The position numbers were made by a program, and so were the translations under genes. A stretch of DNA of 64,000 nt, taken from contig NZ_JAFCGY010000006.1 of NCBI RefSeq assembly GCF_016836705.1, forward strand, positions 1 through 64,000. Direction: 5' to 3'. The notes below the pieces were generated by a model. The model was not told where the DNA came from, made no database searches, and saw nothing but the letters and a program-made list of their open reading frames with translations. Each line of letters opens with the position of its first letter. Within the stretch, counting starts at the first letter, position 1. This DNA is from Mesorhizobium caraganae (GTDB lineage Bacteria > Pseudomonadota > Alphaproteobacteria > Rhizobiales > Rhizobiaceae). Shown here piece after piece: positions 18,242 through 27,615 of this stretch.

Positions 18242-18925
18242 ATGAAGCCTGCCGTTTCTCCTGACATTTTCCCGCCACGCGGCCACGAGGCCAAGCGTAT
18301 GTCGATCATCGATGCGGCGGCCTCGGTCTTCTGCCGCGAAGGCTTTGCCGGCGCCAATATCGATCTGATCGCGGTGGAGGCCGGCGTCTCGCGCCAGACC
18401 ATCTACAATCACCACCGCGACAAGGAAAAGCTTTTCATGGCCGTGGTGCGCGACCTGACCGAGCGCTGCAATGCCGGCATCTTCGCCACCTTCGCCAGCT
18501 TCCCCGACCAGCCCAAGGATCTCGAAGCCGATTTGATCGGCTTCGCCGTGCGCATGAACCAGAACTGCATCTGCAATCGCGACGGACGCTTCCTGCGCAA
18601 GCTGATCCAGACCGAAGGCGAGCGCTATCCCGAACTGTTCGCCGAGTGGCGCGACCAGGGTCCAGGCCGGACCTGGCCCGCACTTGCCGCCCGTTTCGCC
18701 CGCCTCGCCCATGCCGGCCACCTCGCGGTCGACGACCCCGACGTCGCCGCGCGCCAGTTCCTGGCGCTGGCCAACGCCGAACTGCAGACCACCTTCATGC
18801 TCGGCGGCATGCCGTCGGAAGATGAAGTGCTGCAATCCGCCACCCACGGCGTGCGCACCTTCCTTCGCGCCTTCGGCAAGCGCCGATCAGCGGCAGCGGT
18901 GGAAAAGCAGTTGGCCAGCGCCTGA
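18242..18925 (+). CDS. TetR/AcrR-family transcriptional repressor
   Basis: A 227-residue regulator with an N-terminal TetR DNA-binding domain: SIIDAAASVFCREGFAGANI, then GVSRQTIYNHHRDKEKLF, the recognition helix. The C-terminal region resembles AcrR/RutR-type ligand domains with LRKLIQTEGERYPELF. The ATG at 18242 has no strong ribosome site; a TTG at 18206 is possible but would put codons into the operator. It most likely represses the adjacent MFS exporter and itself. Confidence 0.88.
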   Translation: MKPAVSPDIFPPRGHEAKRMSIIDAAASVFCREGFAGANIDLIAVEAGVSRQTIYNHHRDKEKLFMAVVRDLTERCNAGIFATFASFPDQPKDLEADLIGFAVRMNQNCICNRDGRFLRKLIQTEGERYPELFAEWRDQGPGRTWPALAARFARLAHAGHLAVDDPDVAARQFLALANAELQTTFMLGGMPSEDEVLQSATHGVRTFLRAFGKRRSAAAVEKQLASA

Positions 18926-19057
18926 ACGAATCAAATCCAGCGATCAAATCGTCATTGATGGGCCTCGCTTCGGCGCACCAGCGATCTATATCCGGTTTAC
19001 GCCGCCCTCAAGCTTGATTACAGCTATGCGGACGATTCAACGGAACCCGACCAGCAC

Positions 19058-19603
19058 ATGGCCGACGACCACATCCGCTACGACATTCTGGCCCAGGAGG
19101 CATTGCGCGGCGTCATGCGTAAGGTGCTGGCCGAAGTCGCGCGCACCGGCCTTCCCGGCAATCATCATTTCTTCATCACTTTTTTGACCGGCGCGCCGGG
19201 CGTGCGCGTGTCGTCCAGGCTGCGCGAGCGCTATCCGGAACAGATGACCATCGTCATCCAGTTCCAGTATTGGGACCTCAAGGTAACCGATACCGGCTTC
19301 GAGGTCGGCCTGTCCTTCTCCGACGTGCCGGAAAAGCTGGAAATCCCGTTCTCGGCCGTGCGCGGCTTCTACGACCCCTCGGTCAATTTCGAACTTGAAT
19401 TCGACGTCAAGACCGACATTCCCTCGGAAGACGAAGCGCCAGCCCAGCCGGCCCCAGAGCCCTTGGCCATCGTCTCCGAGAAAAAACCAAAGGCCGAGAA
19501 GAAGGCCACCGCAGCCGAAGCCGAGAAAAAGCCCGCCGTGGCTGACGCCGCCGCCGGCAAGGGCGCCGACGTCGTGTCGCTCGACGCCTTCCGCAAGAAA
19601 TAG
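19058..19603 (+). CDS. sspB: SspB-family ClpXP adaptor
   Basis: A 181-residue protein of the alphaproteobacterial SspB family, which binds ssrA-tagged proteins and passes them to ClpXP. The substrate-binding domain covers about residues 1-120 with RYDILAQEALRGVMRKVL, GNHHFFITFLTG and MTIVIQFQYWDLKV. The C-terminal third is a charged Ala/Lys/Glu linker that ends ADVVSLDAFRKK, the probable ClpX-docking tail. It lies 2.5 kb from ssrA, whose tag it would read. Two small genes follow closely on the same strand. Confidence 0.9.
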   Translation: MADDHIRYDILAQEALRGVMRKVLAEVARTGLPGNHHFFITFLTGAPGVRVSSRLRERYPEQMTIVIQFQYWDLKVTDTGFEVGLSFSDVPEKLEIPFSAVRGFYDPSVNFELEFDVKTDIPSEDEAPAQPAPEPLAIVSEKKPKAEKKATAAEAEKKPAVADAAAGKGADVVSLDAFRKK

Positions 19604-19621
19604 CAGCGCGGACAGCGCGAC

Positions 19622-19816
19622 ATGGGCGAAATCGTCAACCTTCGCCAGGTCCGCAAGCAGAAGGCGCGCGCCGAAATGGAAAAACTCGCCGGCGAGAACC
19701 GCGCTCTGCACGGCCGTTCCAAAGCCGAAAAAACCCGCGACCGGCTGACATCAGATAAGGCCGAGAAGTTCGTCGCTGGCCATCGCCGCGAACGCCCGGA
19801 AGACCAGGGCGATTGA
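19622..19816 (+). CDS. DUF4169 family small basic protein
   Basis: A 64-residue very basic protein (MGEIVNLRQVRKQKARAE) matching DUF4169, found next to sspB and a ribbon-helix-helix gene in many rhizobia. It is helical and may bind nucleic acid, but no function is known. It starts 18 bases after the sspB stop. Confidence 0.75.
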   Translation: MGEIVNLRQVRKQKARAEMEKLAGENRALHGRSKAEKTRDRLTSDKAEKFVAGHRRERPEDQGD

Positions 19817-19829
19817 TGGGCAACCCGCG

Positions 19830-20051
19830 GTGAGCCCGGTCGAAAAACGCTCGGTAACGATCCGCGGCCACCGCACCAGCTATTCGCTCGAAAAACCCTT
19901 TTACGACGACCTCGTCGCCATCGCCGCAGCGCGAAAGCTGACGCTTGCAGCCCTTGTCGCCGAAATCGACGAGACAAGGCCGCGCGACGCCAACCTGTCC
20001 TCGGCGCTCCGGCTGCATGTGCTGGACTGGGCCAAGCGCGGGATGCGCTGA
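19830..20051 (+). CDS. ribbon-helix-helix domain protein (RHH_4 type)
   Basis: A 73-residue protein with KRSVTIRGHRTSYSLEKPFY and LTLAALVAEIDETR, the strand-helix-helix pattern of the RHH_4 family in alphaproteobacteria. The start is GTG at 19830; a nearby ATG reads into a stop at once. It comes 13 bases after the DUF4169 gene. RHH proteins are usually DNA-binding dimers, but this subgroup has no known target. Confidence 0.75.
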   Translation: MSPVEKRSVTIRGHRTSYSLEKPFYDDLVAIAAARKLTLAALVAEIDETRPRDANLSSALRLHVLDWAKRGMR

Positions 20052-20057
20052 ACTGGG

Positions 20058-23000
20058 CTAGTTACCCAGCGACTTCAACAGATTGTCGACCGAAAACGGA
20101 TTTGTCTTGGGCTTTGGCGGCGCCGGGGCCGTACCGTCATTGACGCCGGGCAGTGAGCGGTCGACCTTCGGTGCCTGCTCCTGAGCCTTGCGTTCGGCCT
20201 CCAGCCTGGCCTTTTCCTGCGAAGCAATCCGCATTGCTTGCTCAGCCTTCTTCCGTTCGGCTTCGGCCTTGGAGGCGTCTTCGGCTGCCTGCTGCTCGGC
20301 CTGCGCCTTCTTTTCGGCGTCTACCTTGGCCTTGGCGTCGGCTTCCGCCTGCGCTTTCGCATCGGCATCGGCCTTTGCTTCCGCATCCGCCTTGGCCTTG
20401 GCATCCGCTTCGGCCTGCGCTTTTGCGTCGGCTTCAGCTTTCGCCCTGGCGTCGGCCTCGGCTTTCAGCCGCGCCGCTTCTTCCTGCTTGCGCAATTCTT
20501 CAGCCGCGTTGTCACGTTCGGTCTGTAGCGCAGCGTAGTAGCGCACTTCGCGCCGCAGCCGCTGCTTCTCGAGCAGTGCAGCCTGCATCGCCTCGACCCG
20601 CTGCTGCTCTTTTTCCAGCGCGCGCTGCGTCAAAAACTGCGCCAGCGGCTCGCTGTCGAACAGCTTCTTCATCGCGCCGAACGGCCCGTCGACGCTGAAA
20701 TTGACCGAGGGATCCGACCCGACCAGCGCCTGGTCGCCGGGCTTGTAGGTGATCGTACCCCTGGCGGCGACGGTACTGGTGTTCAGGTCCGCCATTATGT
20801 CGGCGGACAATGCCGCGCCAGCGTTTTCCAGCTTGACCGGCGGCGCCCTGAGCGTACCGCCGGCAACCGTAAAGGCGATGTCGGTATCACCGGCGGCAAA
20901 ATTGCCGTCGCCGGCAATGTCAGGCGCAAAGCCCGCGGTCTTGGCCACGTCGATGTTGCGCCCGATCGTATCGGCCTTGGCGATCAAGGCGCCGAAGGCA
21001 TCGGGATTGACGCCGGCAATGGTCAGCCCTTTCAGCGCCGCCGTGCCGGAGCCGGACAGAGCGGCGATCATTGCATCAACAGATTTGCCGCTGGTCGACA
21101 GGCCCGTCGAGAAATCGCCACTGCCGCTCAGGCCAGCATTGGGCAGCACGGTCGTGAGATCGGCGCCGGCAAGCTTCATCTGACCGGAGAACAGCCCGTT
21201 GCCGTCGGTGTTCTTCAATTCGAACAGACCGGTGAGTGCGCCGCCGAGCAGCTTTGCCTTCAGGTCCGAAACGCGGATGCCTTCCTGGTCGAGTTTCAAC
21301 GACAGCGATGCGTCATAGGCCGTGGCCAGCGGCCCGGCGGCAAGCGTGGCTGTCGTCAGATCCAGGTCGGCGGTGAACGGCAGGCTGGACTTCTGGCTGA
21401 ACGGCGCCGTCGGCCAGTTGCTGTTGCTGGCGATGAAGGACTGGTCGCCGAACAGCGCCACCGCCATCGGGTCGAGGTCGAGTTCGTCGAGCGCCAGCGC
21501 ACCGGCAAGATGCGGCAGTCCCTGCTTCACGTCGAGATTGATGTCACCGGACACCGCCGCTTCGTTGATGGACCCGCTGAGGCCGCTCAACACCAGAAGG
21601 CCACTGCCGAAATCGGCATCCGCGCTGAGCGAGGTCGATGTGCCGGTGCCCATGCCCGGCAGGCCGACGCCGGTGGTCATCAGCCAGGGCTCGATATCGG
21701 AGGCGTCGAGGCCGATCTTGCCCTTGACGGTGGCGCCTTGCGGGCTTTCGGCGACGGTGCCGTCGAACGTCGCCTTGAAATCATCGGCGGCGAGGTTGAA
21801 GCTCGTCGCCAGGCCGCCGCCAAGCGTGCCTTTCGCCGAGATGTCGGTACTTGCCTGGCCGAGCATACCGAGCGGCAGCGCCGGCATTCCGTAGAGCGCC
21901 AGCAGCGCCGTGGCGTCGGGGTTTTTGGCGTTGAAGGTCAAAGTCACCGGCGCGTCGAGCAACTGGCCGGCAGCACCCTTGCCCGACAGCGACGCCGAGA
22001 AGGCCGAACCGCCGGCCTTGCCTTGCCCGCTTACCGCCAGCCCTGTCGTGCCGTCGCCATTGTCGGCGGCACTTGCCACCAGATCGACGCGCGCGTCCTG
22101 GAACAGCTCGGGATAGGCGGAAGTGCGGCTTGCCAGTCCCTTCAGCACATCATTGTCGGGATAGTGTTGCGCGGCAATGTCGATCAGCGGCTTTAGATCG
22201 ACGGCGACCACCGAGGCGTCGAGCTTGCCGGTCGGGCTGGCCGGGAAATCCTTGATCCGGCCGGTGGCGCTGATCGACGCGCCGGCCAGGCCGCCAATCG
22301 ACAGCCGGTCGATTTCGAGCAGCCCATCGCGCAGCCGGAGCGCGGTATCGACCGTGTCGGCAGTCAGCCCGCCGGCGCTGACCGGCCCGGCCTTGATCTG
22401 GAAATCGAGGTCGCGGTCGGAAAAGCGGTTGGCGCCCTTGTCGCTGACGAAGATCGAGGCGAACGCCGTCAGCCCGTCGACATCGAGTTCGCCGCCCGTG
22501 AGCCGCATCAGCACCGACGGCTTGGCGTCGTCGGGCTGGCTGGAATCGATGCGGCCGGAAAACTTTGCCTTGCCGAGGATCAGTTCGAGATCGCTGAACG
22601 CCTGGCGCTTCTCCGACAGATCGACCTTGGCCTTGAAGCCGGCGGCAGGCAGGCGGCGGATCGCCTCGTCGACATCCTTCGACAGCCAGGCGGCAAAGCC
22701 GGAAGGCTGCGCCACCGCCAGAAGCATGGAACCGGTGAAGCCGAAATGGTCTTGGACGCTAAGCATGCCGCTGGCTTCCAGCGTGGTGCGCCCGGGCAAG
22801 GTCGCAGCCATCGACTTCACCGACCAGCCACCCTCGACCGGCCCGGCCGAGAGATGCACGTCGCGCACCGTGGTGTCGCCGGCCACCACCGCAGGCAGCT
22901 TGACCTCGACGGTGCCGGGAATGGTCGGCTTCGGAAGGTCGAGCAGCGCCCGCTCGATCCCGGCAATGCGCTGGTCCAGTGTCAGGCCGGCGCCCTTTTC

Positions 23001-24023
23001 AGCGCCCACCGCCTCATCCAGTTGCACCTGCGCGCCATTGGCCTCGATGGCGAAGCTCGGCTTCAGGCCGAGATCGACCGAAGCCTTGCCGTCGGCGGTA
23101 TAGGGATTGTCGAGCGGCCCGGTGTCGAAACGGAATTCGTCGACGCCGAGTTTCTGGTGGTCGAGCGAGAACTTGCCGTTCAGCCGAAACCCCGGATCGG
23201 GCTTGCCGGCGCTGACTTTGCCCGTATTGATCTCAACAACCTCGCCATCGCTGCCGCGCAGCTCGACCGGATTTTTATCGTTCTTGTCAGCACCGGAAAT
23301 CTTGAACTGGCCGGAATAGACGGCAGCCCCGTTGACGATGCCGGCATTGCCGTCGGTCTCTACGACCAGCGGATAGGCGTCCGGATCGACCTTGAGCCTC
23401 AGCCGCATCTGACCATTGCCCTCGGCCTTCCCGGTCGAGGCGACGACCGTCGAGCGCAGGCCGTCGAGCAGCACCGTGCCGTCCATGCGCCACGGCCCTG
23501 CCAGCGACTTGGCAGAGATGGTCGAATTGATCTGAGAAATCAGATGGCTGCGGCCGCCGGCGGCATGGCGGAGCGCAATCTCTCCCTCCGTCACCGTCAG
23601 CTTCTCGATCGAGATCTGGTTGAGGTCGAAGGGCGAGGACGGCCGCATCGCCCAGTCGACCGTGCCGTTGTCCGCAATGTCGATTGTCGCCTTCGGATGC
23701 ACCAGCCGCATGTCGAAGATCAGCACCTCGCCGCGCAGGAACGGCGCCAGTTCCGCATCCATCGAAAACGTCTCGACGGTCATAGCCGGTTGGCCGCCAG
23801 GTCCGCCGGCGACGGTGACGTTGGAGAAGGTCACCGAGGGGAACGGCAACAGCCGCGCCGTGGCGTCGCCCTGCACCGTCACCTTGCGGCCGAGAATGGC
23901 GCTCGCCTCGCGCTCGAACTCGGCGCGGTAGCCGGTCCAGTCGATAAAATACGGCACCACCAGTGCTGCACAGAGCACCAGCACAAACAAGCCACCGAAG
24001 ATCACGAACAGGCGTGCGAGCAT
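20058..24023 (-). CDS. AsmA-family protein with long coiled-coil tail
   Basis: A 1321-residue AsmA-like protein. One N-terminal transmembrane helix (about 4-28) is followed by the AsmA start VPYFIDWTGYRAEFEREASAILGRKV, so the body is periplasmic. Residues 40-1150 are repetitive beta-strand segments, as in AsmA/TamB proteins that form a lipid-conducting groove. The last 170 residues are a highly charged Ala/Lys/Glu/Asp coiled coil built from near-repeats of AKAEADAKAQ, ending in a Pro-rich region and NLLKSLGN. The family is linked to phospholipid transport between membranes. The gene is convergent to the RHH gene with only six bases between. Confidence 0.85.
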   Translation of the reverse strand: MLARLFVIFGGLFVLVLCAALVVPYFIDWTGYRAEFEREASAILGRKVTVQGDATARLLPFPSVTFSNVTVAGGPGGQPAMTVETFSMDAELAPFLRGEVLIFDMRLVHPKATIDIADNGTVDWAMRPSSPFDLNQISIEKLTVTEGEIALRHAAGGRSHLISQINSTISAKSLAGPWRMDGTVLLDGLRSTVVASTGKAEGNGQMRLRLKVDPDAYPLVVETDGNAGIVNGAAVYSGQFKISGADKNDKNPVELRGSDGEVVEINTGKVSAGKPDPGFRLNGKFSLDHQKLGVDEFRFDTGPLDNPYTADGKASVDLGLKPSFAIEANGAQVQLDEAVGAEKGAGLTLDQRIAGIERALLDLPKPTIPGTVEVKLPAVVAGDTTVRDVHLSAGPVEGGWSVKSMAATLPGRTTLEASGMLSVQDHFGFTGSMLLAVAQPSGFAAWLSKDVDEAIRRLPAAGFKAKVDLSEKRQAFSDLELILGKAKFSGRIDSSQPDDAKPSVLMRLTGGELDVDGLTAFASIFVSDKGANRFSDRDLDFQIKAGPVSAGGLTADTVDTALRLRDGLLEIDRLSIGGLAGASISATGRIKDFPASPTGKLDASVVAVDLKPLIDIAAQHYPDNDVLKGLASRTSAYPELFQDARVDLVASAADNGDGTTGLAVSGQGKAGGSAFSASLSGKGAAGQLLDAPVTLTFNAKNPDATALLALYGMPALPLGMLGQASTDISAKGTLGGGLATSFNLAADDFKATFDGTVAESPQGATVKGKIGLDASDIEPWLMTTGVGLPGMGTGTSTSLSADADFGSGLLVLSGLSGSINEAAVSGDINLDVKQGLPHLAGALALDELDLDPMAVALFGDQSFIASNSNWPTAPFSQKSSLPFTADLDLTTATLAAGPLATAYDASLSLKLDQEGIRVSDLKAKLLGGALTGLFELKNTDGNGLFSGQMKLAGADLTTVLPNAGLSGSGDFSTGLSTSGKSVDAMIAALSGSGTAALKGLTIAGVNPDAFGALIAKADTIGRNIDVAKTAGFAPDIAGDGNFAAGDTDIAFTVAGGTLRAPPVKLENAGAALSADIMADLNTSTVAARGTITYKPGDQALVGSDPSVNFSVDGPFGAMKKLFDSEPLAQFLTQRALEKEQQRVEAMQAALLEKQRLRREVRYYAALQTERDNAAEELRKQEEAARLKAEADARAKAEADAKAQAEADAKAKADAEAKADADAKAQAEADAKAKVDAEKKAQAEQQAAEDASKAEAERKKAEQAMRIASQEKARLEAERKAQEQAPKVDRSLPGVNDGTAPAPPKPKTNPFSVDNLLKSLGN

Positions 24024-24137
24024 CAGCTCCGAACGGGTTGATTGAAAGCCAACTGCACTCTACCCGCATCAGCGTGTCGATAAAGAGGCAATTCATCTGG
24101 CAGACACATCGCGGTTGGCCCATCTCGGTGCGCCCGA

Positions 24138-24638
24138 TCACCGAGATCCGGCCGCCTCCATCAACGTCGGCAGGACCGCCCCCTGATGAAGGCTGCCCGA
24201 AAAGCTCCTTGCAATGAATTCCAGCGTCGAATCCTGGAACGTCAGGATGAAATGCCGGTAAGCGGAAAACAGTTCCGGCGTGTGGGACGAGTGAACCCGA
24301 TTTGCCTTTTCCAGGGACGCGATCCAGGACGAATTGAGGACTTCGAACGCCGAATAAGGCTGCAACCCCAGCCTATAGAGACGGTGCCCGCTGATGGCTT
24401 CGTCGTTCGGCGGGCCGAATTGAAATGCCAGATAAGGGTTTGCCGTCAGGATTGCGATCGACTGGCTTTCTGTCGCGGGCGAAACCGAGCGCGGATTGGT
24501 GCCGTCGAATGACGGATCCGGTCTGTGGGCAATGTAGGCAACGAACAGCCTGCCCTCATCGGCAAAAACATGCGGCAAGGGCGCGCCGGCGGACGATAGC
24601 GGCACGTCGATCGGTATTAGGGCCTCCGATGTCGGCAT
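24138..24638 (-). CDS. conserved hypothetical protein, family not named
   Basis: A 166-residue soluble protein I recognise only as a conserved rhizobial family of unknown role: LPHVFADEGRLFVAYIAHRPDP near the start, FGPPNDEAISGHRLYRLGL in the middle, AFEVLNSSWIASLEKANRVH and RHFILTFQDSTLEFIA after it. No signal peptide or membrane segment is seen. Confidence 0.65.
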   Translation of the reverse strand: MPTSEALIPIDVPLSSAGAPLPHVFADEGRLFVAYIAHRPDPSFDGTNPRSVSPATESQSIAILTANPYLAFQFGPPNDEAISGHRLYRLGLQPYSAFEVLNSSWIASLEKANRVHSSHTPELFSAYRHFILTFQDSTLEFIARSFSGSLHQGAVLPTLMEAAGSR

Positions 24639-24683
24639 CTACTCGCCCTCCCCGGGCAACGACGCAGCTCGCGCTCAGCGGTC

Positions 24684-25181
24684 TTATCCCGCCATGGCCC
24701 TTCGGCGATATTCGTTCAGCAGCACGGCCATCTCCTCGGGCGAAAATGGCCAGCCCTTGGGCAACGCGGCTTCGGCCCCCAGGCTTTTGGTGATGCTGCG
24801 CATGACGGAGCTTTTCTTGACGCCCGGTGCGAAATTATAGCCGATCATCTCACCGGCTTTGGGCAGATCATAGACGTGGAAACCTTCAATGTCCTGCCAG
24901 CGGACCAGCTTCGGCGATCGAACAAGACCGCCGCCGAGAATGAAACCTTGTCCGTTCAGCACCAGCATCTGGGGACGCACAAGCAACCAGGCAAACACCA
25001 GCGCGCACGGGCCGAAAAAGGCCATGCACAACCAAAGCACGGTGGTGTCGTCGTCCTTTGAGACATAGATCATGAAAGCGCTGCCCAGGACAAAGACAAG
25101 GCTGGCCAGCAACATCAGCAATGTCTTGCCGCGCGATGCCCTTATAACCAGGGGCTCCACAGTCTTGGTTCCGTACCGCAT
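24684..25181 (-). CDS. small membrane protein with PH-like domain (STM3941-type)
   Basis: A 165-residue protein with two membrane helices (about 18-38 and 48-68) followed by a cytosolic region containing WQDIEGFHVY, as in the STM3941-type PH-like proteins. The function of the family is not known. It is monocistronic. Confidence 0.55.
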   Translation of the reverse strand: MRYGTKTVEPLVIRASRGKTLLMLLASLVFVLGSAFMIYVSKDDDTTVLWLCMAFFGPCALVFAWLLVRPQMLVLNGQGFILGGGLVRSPKLVRWQDIEGFHVYDLPKAGEMIGYNFAPGVKKSSVMRSITKSLGAEAALPKGWPFSPEEMAVLLNEYRRRAMAG

Positions 25182-25207
25182 TGCCGCCCTCGCCCCTCAT
25201 ATTTCGG

Positions 25208-26617
25208 CTATGCAGGTAATATCTTGCCCGGGTTCATAATGTCTTGCGGATCGAGTGCTTTTTTGATCGAACGCATGATATCGACGCCATGGCCGAGCTC
25301 ATGGCGCAGGAAGCCGATCTTGCCCTGGCCGATGCCGTGTTCGCCGGTGCAGGTGCCGTCCATGGCGATCGCCCGCATGTTGAGCCGCGAGACGAATTTC
25401 TCCGCCAGCGCGATCTCATTGGGATCGTTGACATCCATCAGCACCAGCACGTGGAAATTGCCGTCGCCGGCATGCCCGACGATCGGCGCCACCAGGCCCA
25501 TTTCGGCAATATCGGCCTCGGTTTCGGCAACGCATTCGGCCAGCCGCGAGATCGGCACGCAGACATCGGTCGACAGGCCCTTGGTGCCGGGCCGCAAGGT
25601 CAGCGATGCCCAGTAGGCGTCGTGCCTGGCCTTCCACAATTTCGTCCGCTCCTCGGCGACGCTGGTCCACAGGAAAGGCCCGCCGCCATTCTCCTCGGCG
25701 ATCATGCCAAAAGTTTCCGCCTGCTCGGCAACGCCGGCATCGCTGCCGTGGAATTCGACGAACAGGCACGGGCTCTCGGGATAGTCGAGCTTGGAATAGT
25801 TCTTCATCGCCCGCATCTGCAGCGCGTTGACCAATTCGATGCGCGCCACCGGAATGCCCATCTGGATGGTCGCGATGACCGCGTTGCAGGCCGCCTCCAG
25901 ACTTGGAAACGGACAGACGCCGCCGGAGATCGCCTGCGGAATGCCTTGCAGCTTCAAGGTCAGCGACGTGATGATGCCGAGCGTGCCTTCCGAGCCGACC
26001 AAAAGCCGCGTCAGGTCGTAGCCGGCAGAGCTCTTCTTCGCCCGCTTGCCGGTGGTCACCGTCTCGCCATCGGCCATCACGGCTGTCAGCGACAAGACAT
26101 TCTCGCGCATCGTGCCGTAGCGCACCGCATTGGTGCCCGAGGCCCGTGTCGCCGCCATGCCACCCAGCGAAGCATTGGCGCCGGGATCGATCGGAAAGAA
26201 CAGCCCGGTGTCGCGCAGATGACGGTTCAGGTCCTCCCGCGTAACACCCGGCTCGACCGTGCAGTCGAGATCTTGCGGGTTGACCGCCAGGATGCGGTTC
26301 ATGCGCGATGTGTCGACCGAGATGCCGCCGCCCGGCGCGTTGGTGTGGCCCTCAAGCGAGGAACCGACACCGAAGGCGATGACAGGAACGCGGTGCGCGG
26401 CGCAGGCGCGCACGATCTCCTGCACCTCTTCTGTCGTCTCCGGGAACGCAACGCCGTCGGGCGCCTGTGTCGGAATATACGTAGTGGTATGCGCGTGCTG
26501 CGAGCGAATCGCCTCGCCGGTCTGGAAACGTTCGCCGAACTGCTGCTTGAGGATGCCGAGCACGGCGGCGATGCCTTCCTCGTTGCGTTCGACCGGGTTG
26601 AGGTCGCTCAGAGCCAT
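25208..26617 (-). CDS. FAD-linked 2-hydroxyacid dehydrogenase (D-lactate dehydrogenase/GlcD type)
   Basis: A 469-residue flavoprotein. FAD-binding PCMH segments are VPVIAFGVGSSLEGHTNAPG (about 94-113), FFPIDPGANASLGGMAATRA and GYDLTRLLVGSEGTLGIIT. The C-terminal lobe ends in GEHGIGQGKIGFLRHELG and DIMNPGKILP, typical of D-lactate/glycolate oxidoreductases that pass electrons to quinone or cytochrome c. The exact substrate (D-lactate, D-2-hydroxyglutarate, glycolate) cannot be told. The ATG at 26617 follows GGAGG. It is divergent from a thioesterase gene. Confidence 0.85.
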   Translation of the reverse strand: MALSDLNPVERNEEGIAAVLGILKQQFGERFQTGEAIRSQHAHTTTYIPTQAPDGVAFPETTEEVQEIVRACAAHRVPVIAFGVGSSLEGHTNAPGGGISVDTSRMNRILAVNPQDLDCTVEPGVTREDLNRHLRDTGLFFPIDPGANASLGGMAATRASGTNAVRYGTMRENVLSLTAVMADGETVTTGKRAKKSSAGYDLTRLLVGSEGTLGIITSLTLKLQGIPQAISGGVCPFPSLEAACNAVIATIQMGIPVARIELVNALQMRAMKNYSKLDYPESPCLFVEFHGSDAGVAEQAETFGMIAEENGGGPFLWTSVAEERTKLWKARHDAYWASLTLRPGTKGLSTDVCVPISRLAECVAETEADIAEMGLVAPIVGHAGDGNFHVLVLMDVNDPNEIALAEKFVSRLNMRAIAMDGTCTGEHGIGQGKIGFLRHELGHGVDIMRSIKKALDPQDIMNPGKILPA

Positions 26618-26737
26618 GAATTCCTCCGCGAATGGACCAGCGTCCACGCTTGTTATGCGATTATGGATGCGTAGTCTCACCTACCGCGGCCTGTCCAGCA
26701 CCAGAACTCGGTCCAGCACCAGAACACGGAAGTTCTC

Positions 26738-27223
26738 ATGTCCATCCCTGCCCCCTACGTCTCCAAGCCCATGGACATCGAGAAGGACTGGATCGACTAT
26801 AACGGCCACCTCAACATGGCCTACTACAACGTGCTGTTCGACCGCTGCTCGGACGAAGCCTTTGCGGCAATGGGCATGGGGCTGGACTATGTCAAGGAGC
26901 GGCGCCTCACCATCTACACGGCCGAGGTGCATGTCTGCTACGTGCAGGAGCTGCATCTCGAGCACAAGGTCGTCGTCTCGTTCCAGCTGATCGACCATGA
27001 CGACAAGCGGCTGAGGGCCTATCAGGAAATCCGCCATGTCGACGGCTGGCTCGCCGCCACCTCCGAAACCCTGTCGCTGCATGTCGACATGTCCGGGCCG
27101 AAGGTCGCGCCCTTCCCCGCCGACGTGCAGGCCAAGGTGGAAGCCATGCGCGCCGCCCATTCTGCACTGCCCATGCCCGAGCGCGCTGGCCGTTCGATCG
27201 GTATTCGCCGCAAGACCGCTTGA
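26738..27223 (+). CDS. hotdog-fold acyl-CoA thioesterase
   Basis: A 161-residue single hotdog protein. WIDYNGHLNMAYYNVLFDR near residue 19 is the thioesterase_2/4-HBT-like motif with the catalytic Asp and the turn HxN, and similar proteins sit in carnitine/choline breakdown loci as betainyl-CoA thioesterases. That assignment is not proven here because no other carnitine gene is present. It is divergent from the FAD-linked dehydrogenase with a 120-bp gap. Confidence 0.8.
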   Translation: MSIPAPYVSKPMDIEKDWIDYNGHLNMAYYNVLFDRCSDEAFAAMGMGLDYVKERRLTIYTAEVHVCYVQELHLEHKVVVSFQLIDHDDKRLRAYQEIRHVDGWLAATSETLSLHVDMSGPKVAPFPADVQAKVEAMRAAHSALPMPERAGRSIGIRRKTA

Positions 27224-27369
27224 TGCGCTTCCGTGCCCGCGTTAACCTTACCGAGCTTTTAACGTTAACAAACCATTTGAGCCATTGAACGACTCAGCGG
27301 ACCGTTTGAGAACGGGTCGATCCGAGTTGCGATGCGGGCGGCGGGGCACAGGCGGTTCGAGGAACGTGC

Positions 27370-27567
27370 ATGAAAACCGACATCAAGGTCGAAGTGGACA
27401 GGCTGGCTGCCGATCCGCGCATCACCGACTATGATTTCTGGCGCTCGTTGAAGAACGTCAACAACGAGATCTTCCACATCGCCAACAGCAACGAACCGAT
27501 CCCGTTCGACATGATTCGCTGGCGCGCCATCCTGAAGCAGGCGCGCATGAAACGCGGCCACGCCTGA
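27370..27567 (+). CDS. small hypothetical protein, 65 residues
   Basis: The ATG follows GAGGAA seven bases upstream. The product is a soluble, charged helical protein with no motif I recognise (EIFHIANSNEPIPFDMIRW). Upstream (27240-27280) lies AT-rich sequence with CGTTAAC and AACGTTAAC, which could be a promoter or regulator site. Codon usage looks normal for the genome. Confidence 0.5.
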   Translation: MKTDIKVEVDRLAADPRITDYDFWRSLKNVNNEIFHIANSNEPIPFDMIRWRAILKQARMKRGHA

Positions 27568-27615
27568 CGCCGGCCTGCACTGCCCTCATTGCCCCGCCGG
27601 GCGTCGACCGGTCTA

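Noticed and set aside
20290..20480. Repeated DNA units that could be read as a CRISPR-like array
   Set aside because: They are the codons of the Ala/Lys/Glu coiled coil of the AsmA-like protein, with no spacers of constant size and no cas gene.
22746..24041. 431-codon plus-strand open frame opposite the AsmA-like gene
   Set aside because: It is the complement of a GC-rich coding strand, has no ribosome site or domain, and its composition (Arg/His/Gly-rich) is typical of shadow frames.
27239..27275. GTTAAC-rich stretch as a CtrA binding site
   Set aside because: The TTAA-N7-TTAA spacing is not met; only AACGTTAAC palindromes are present.
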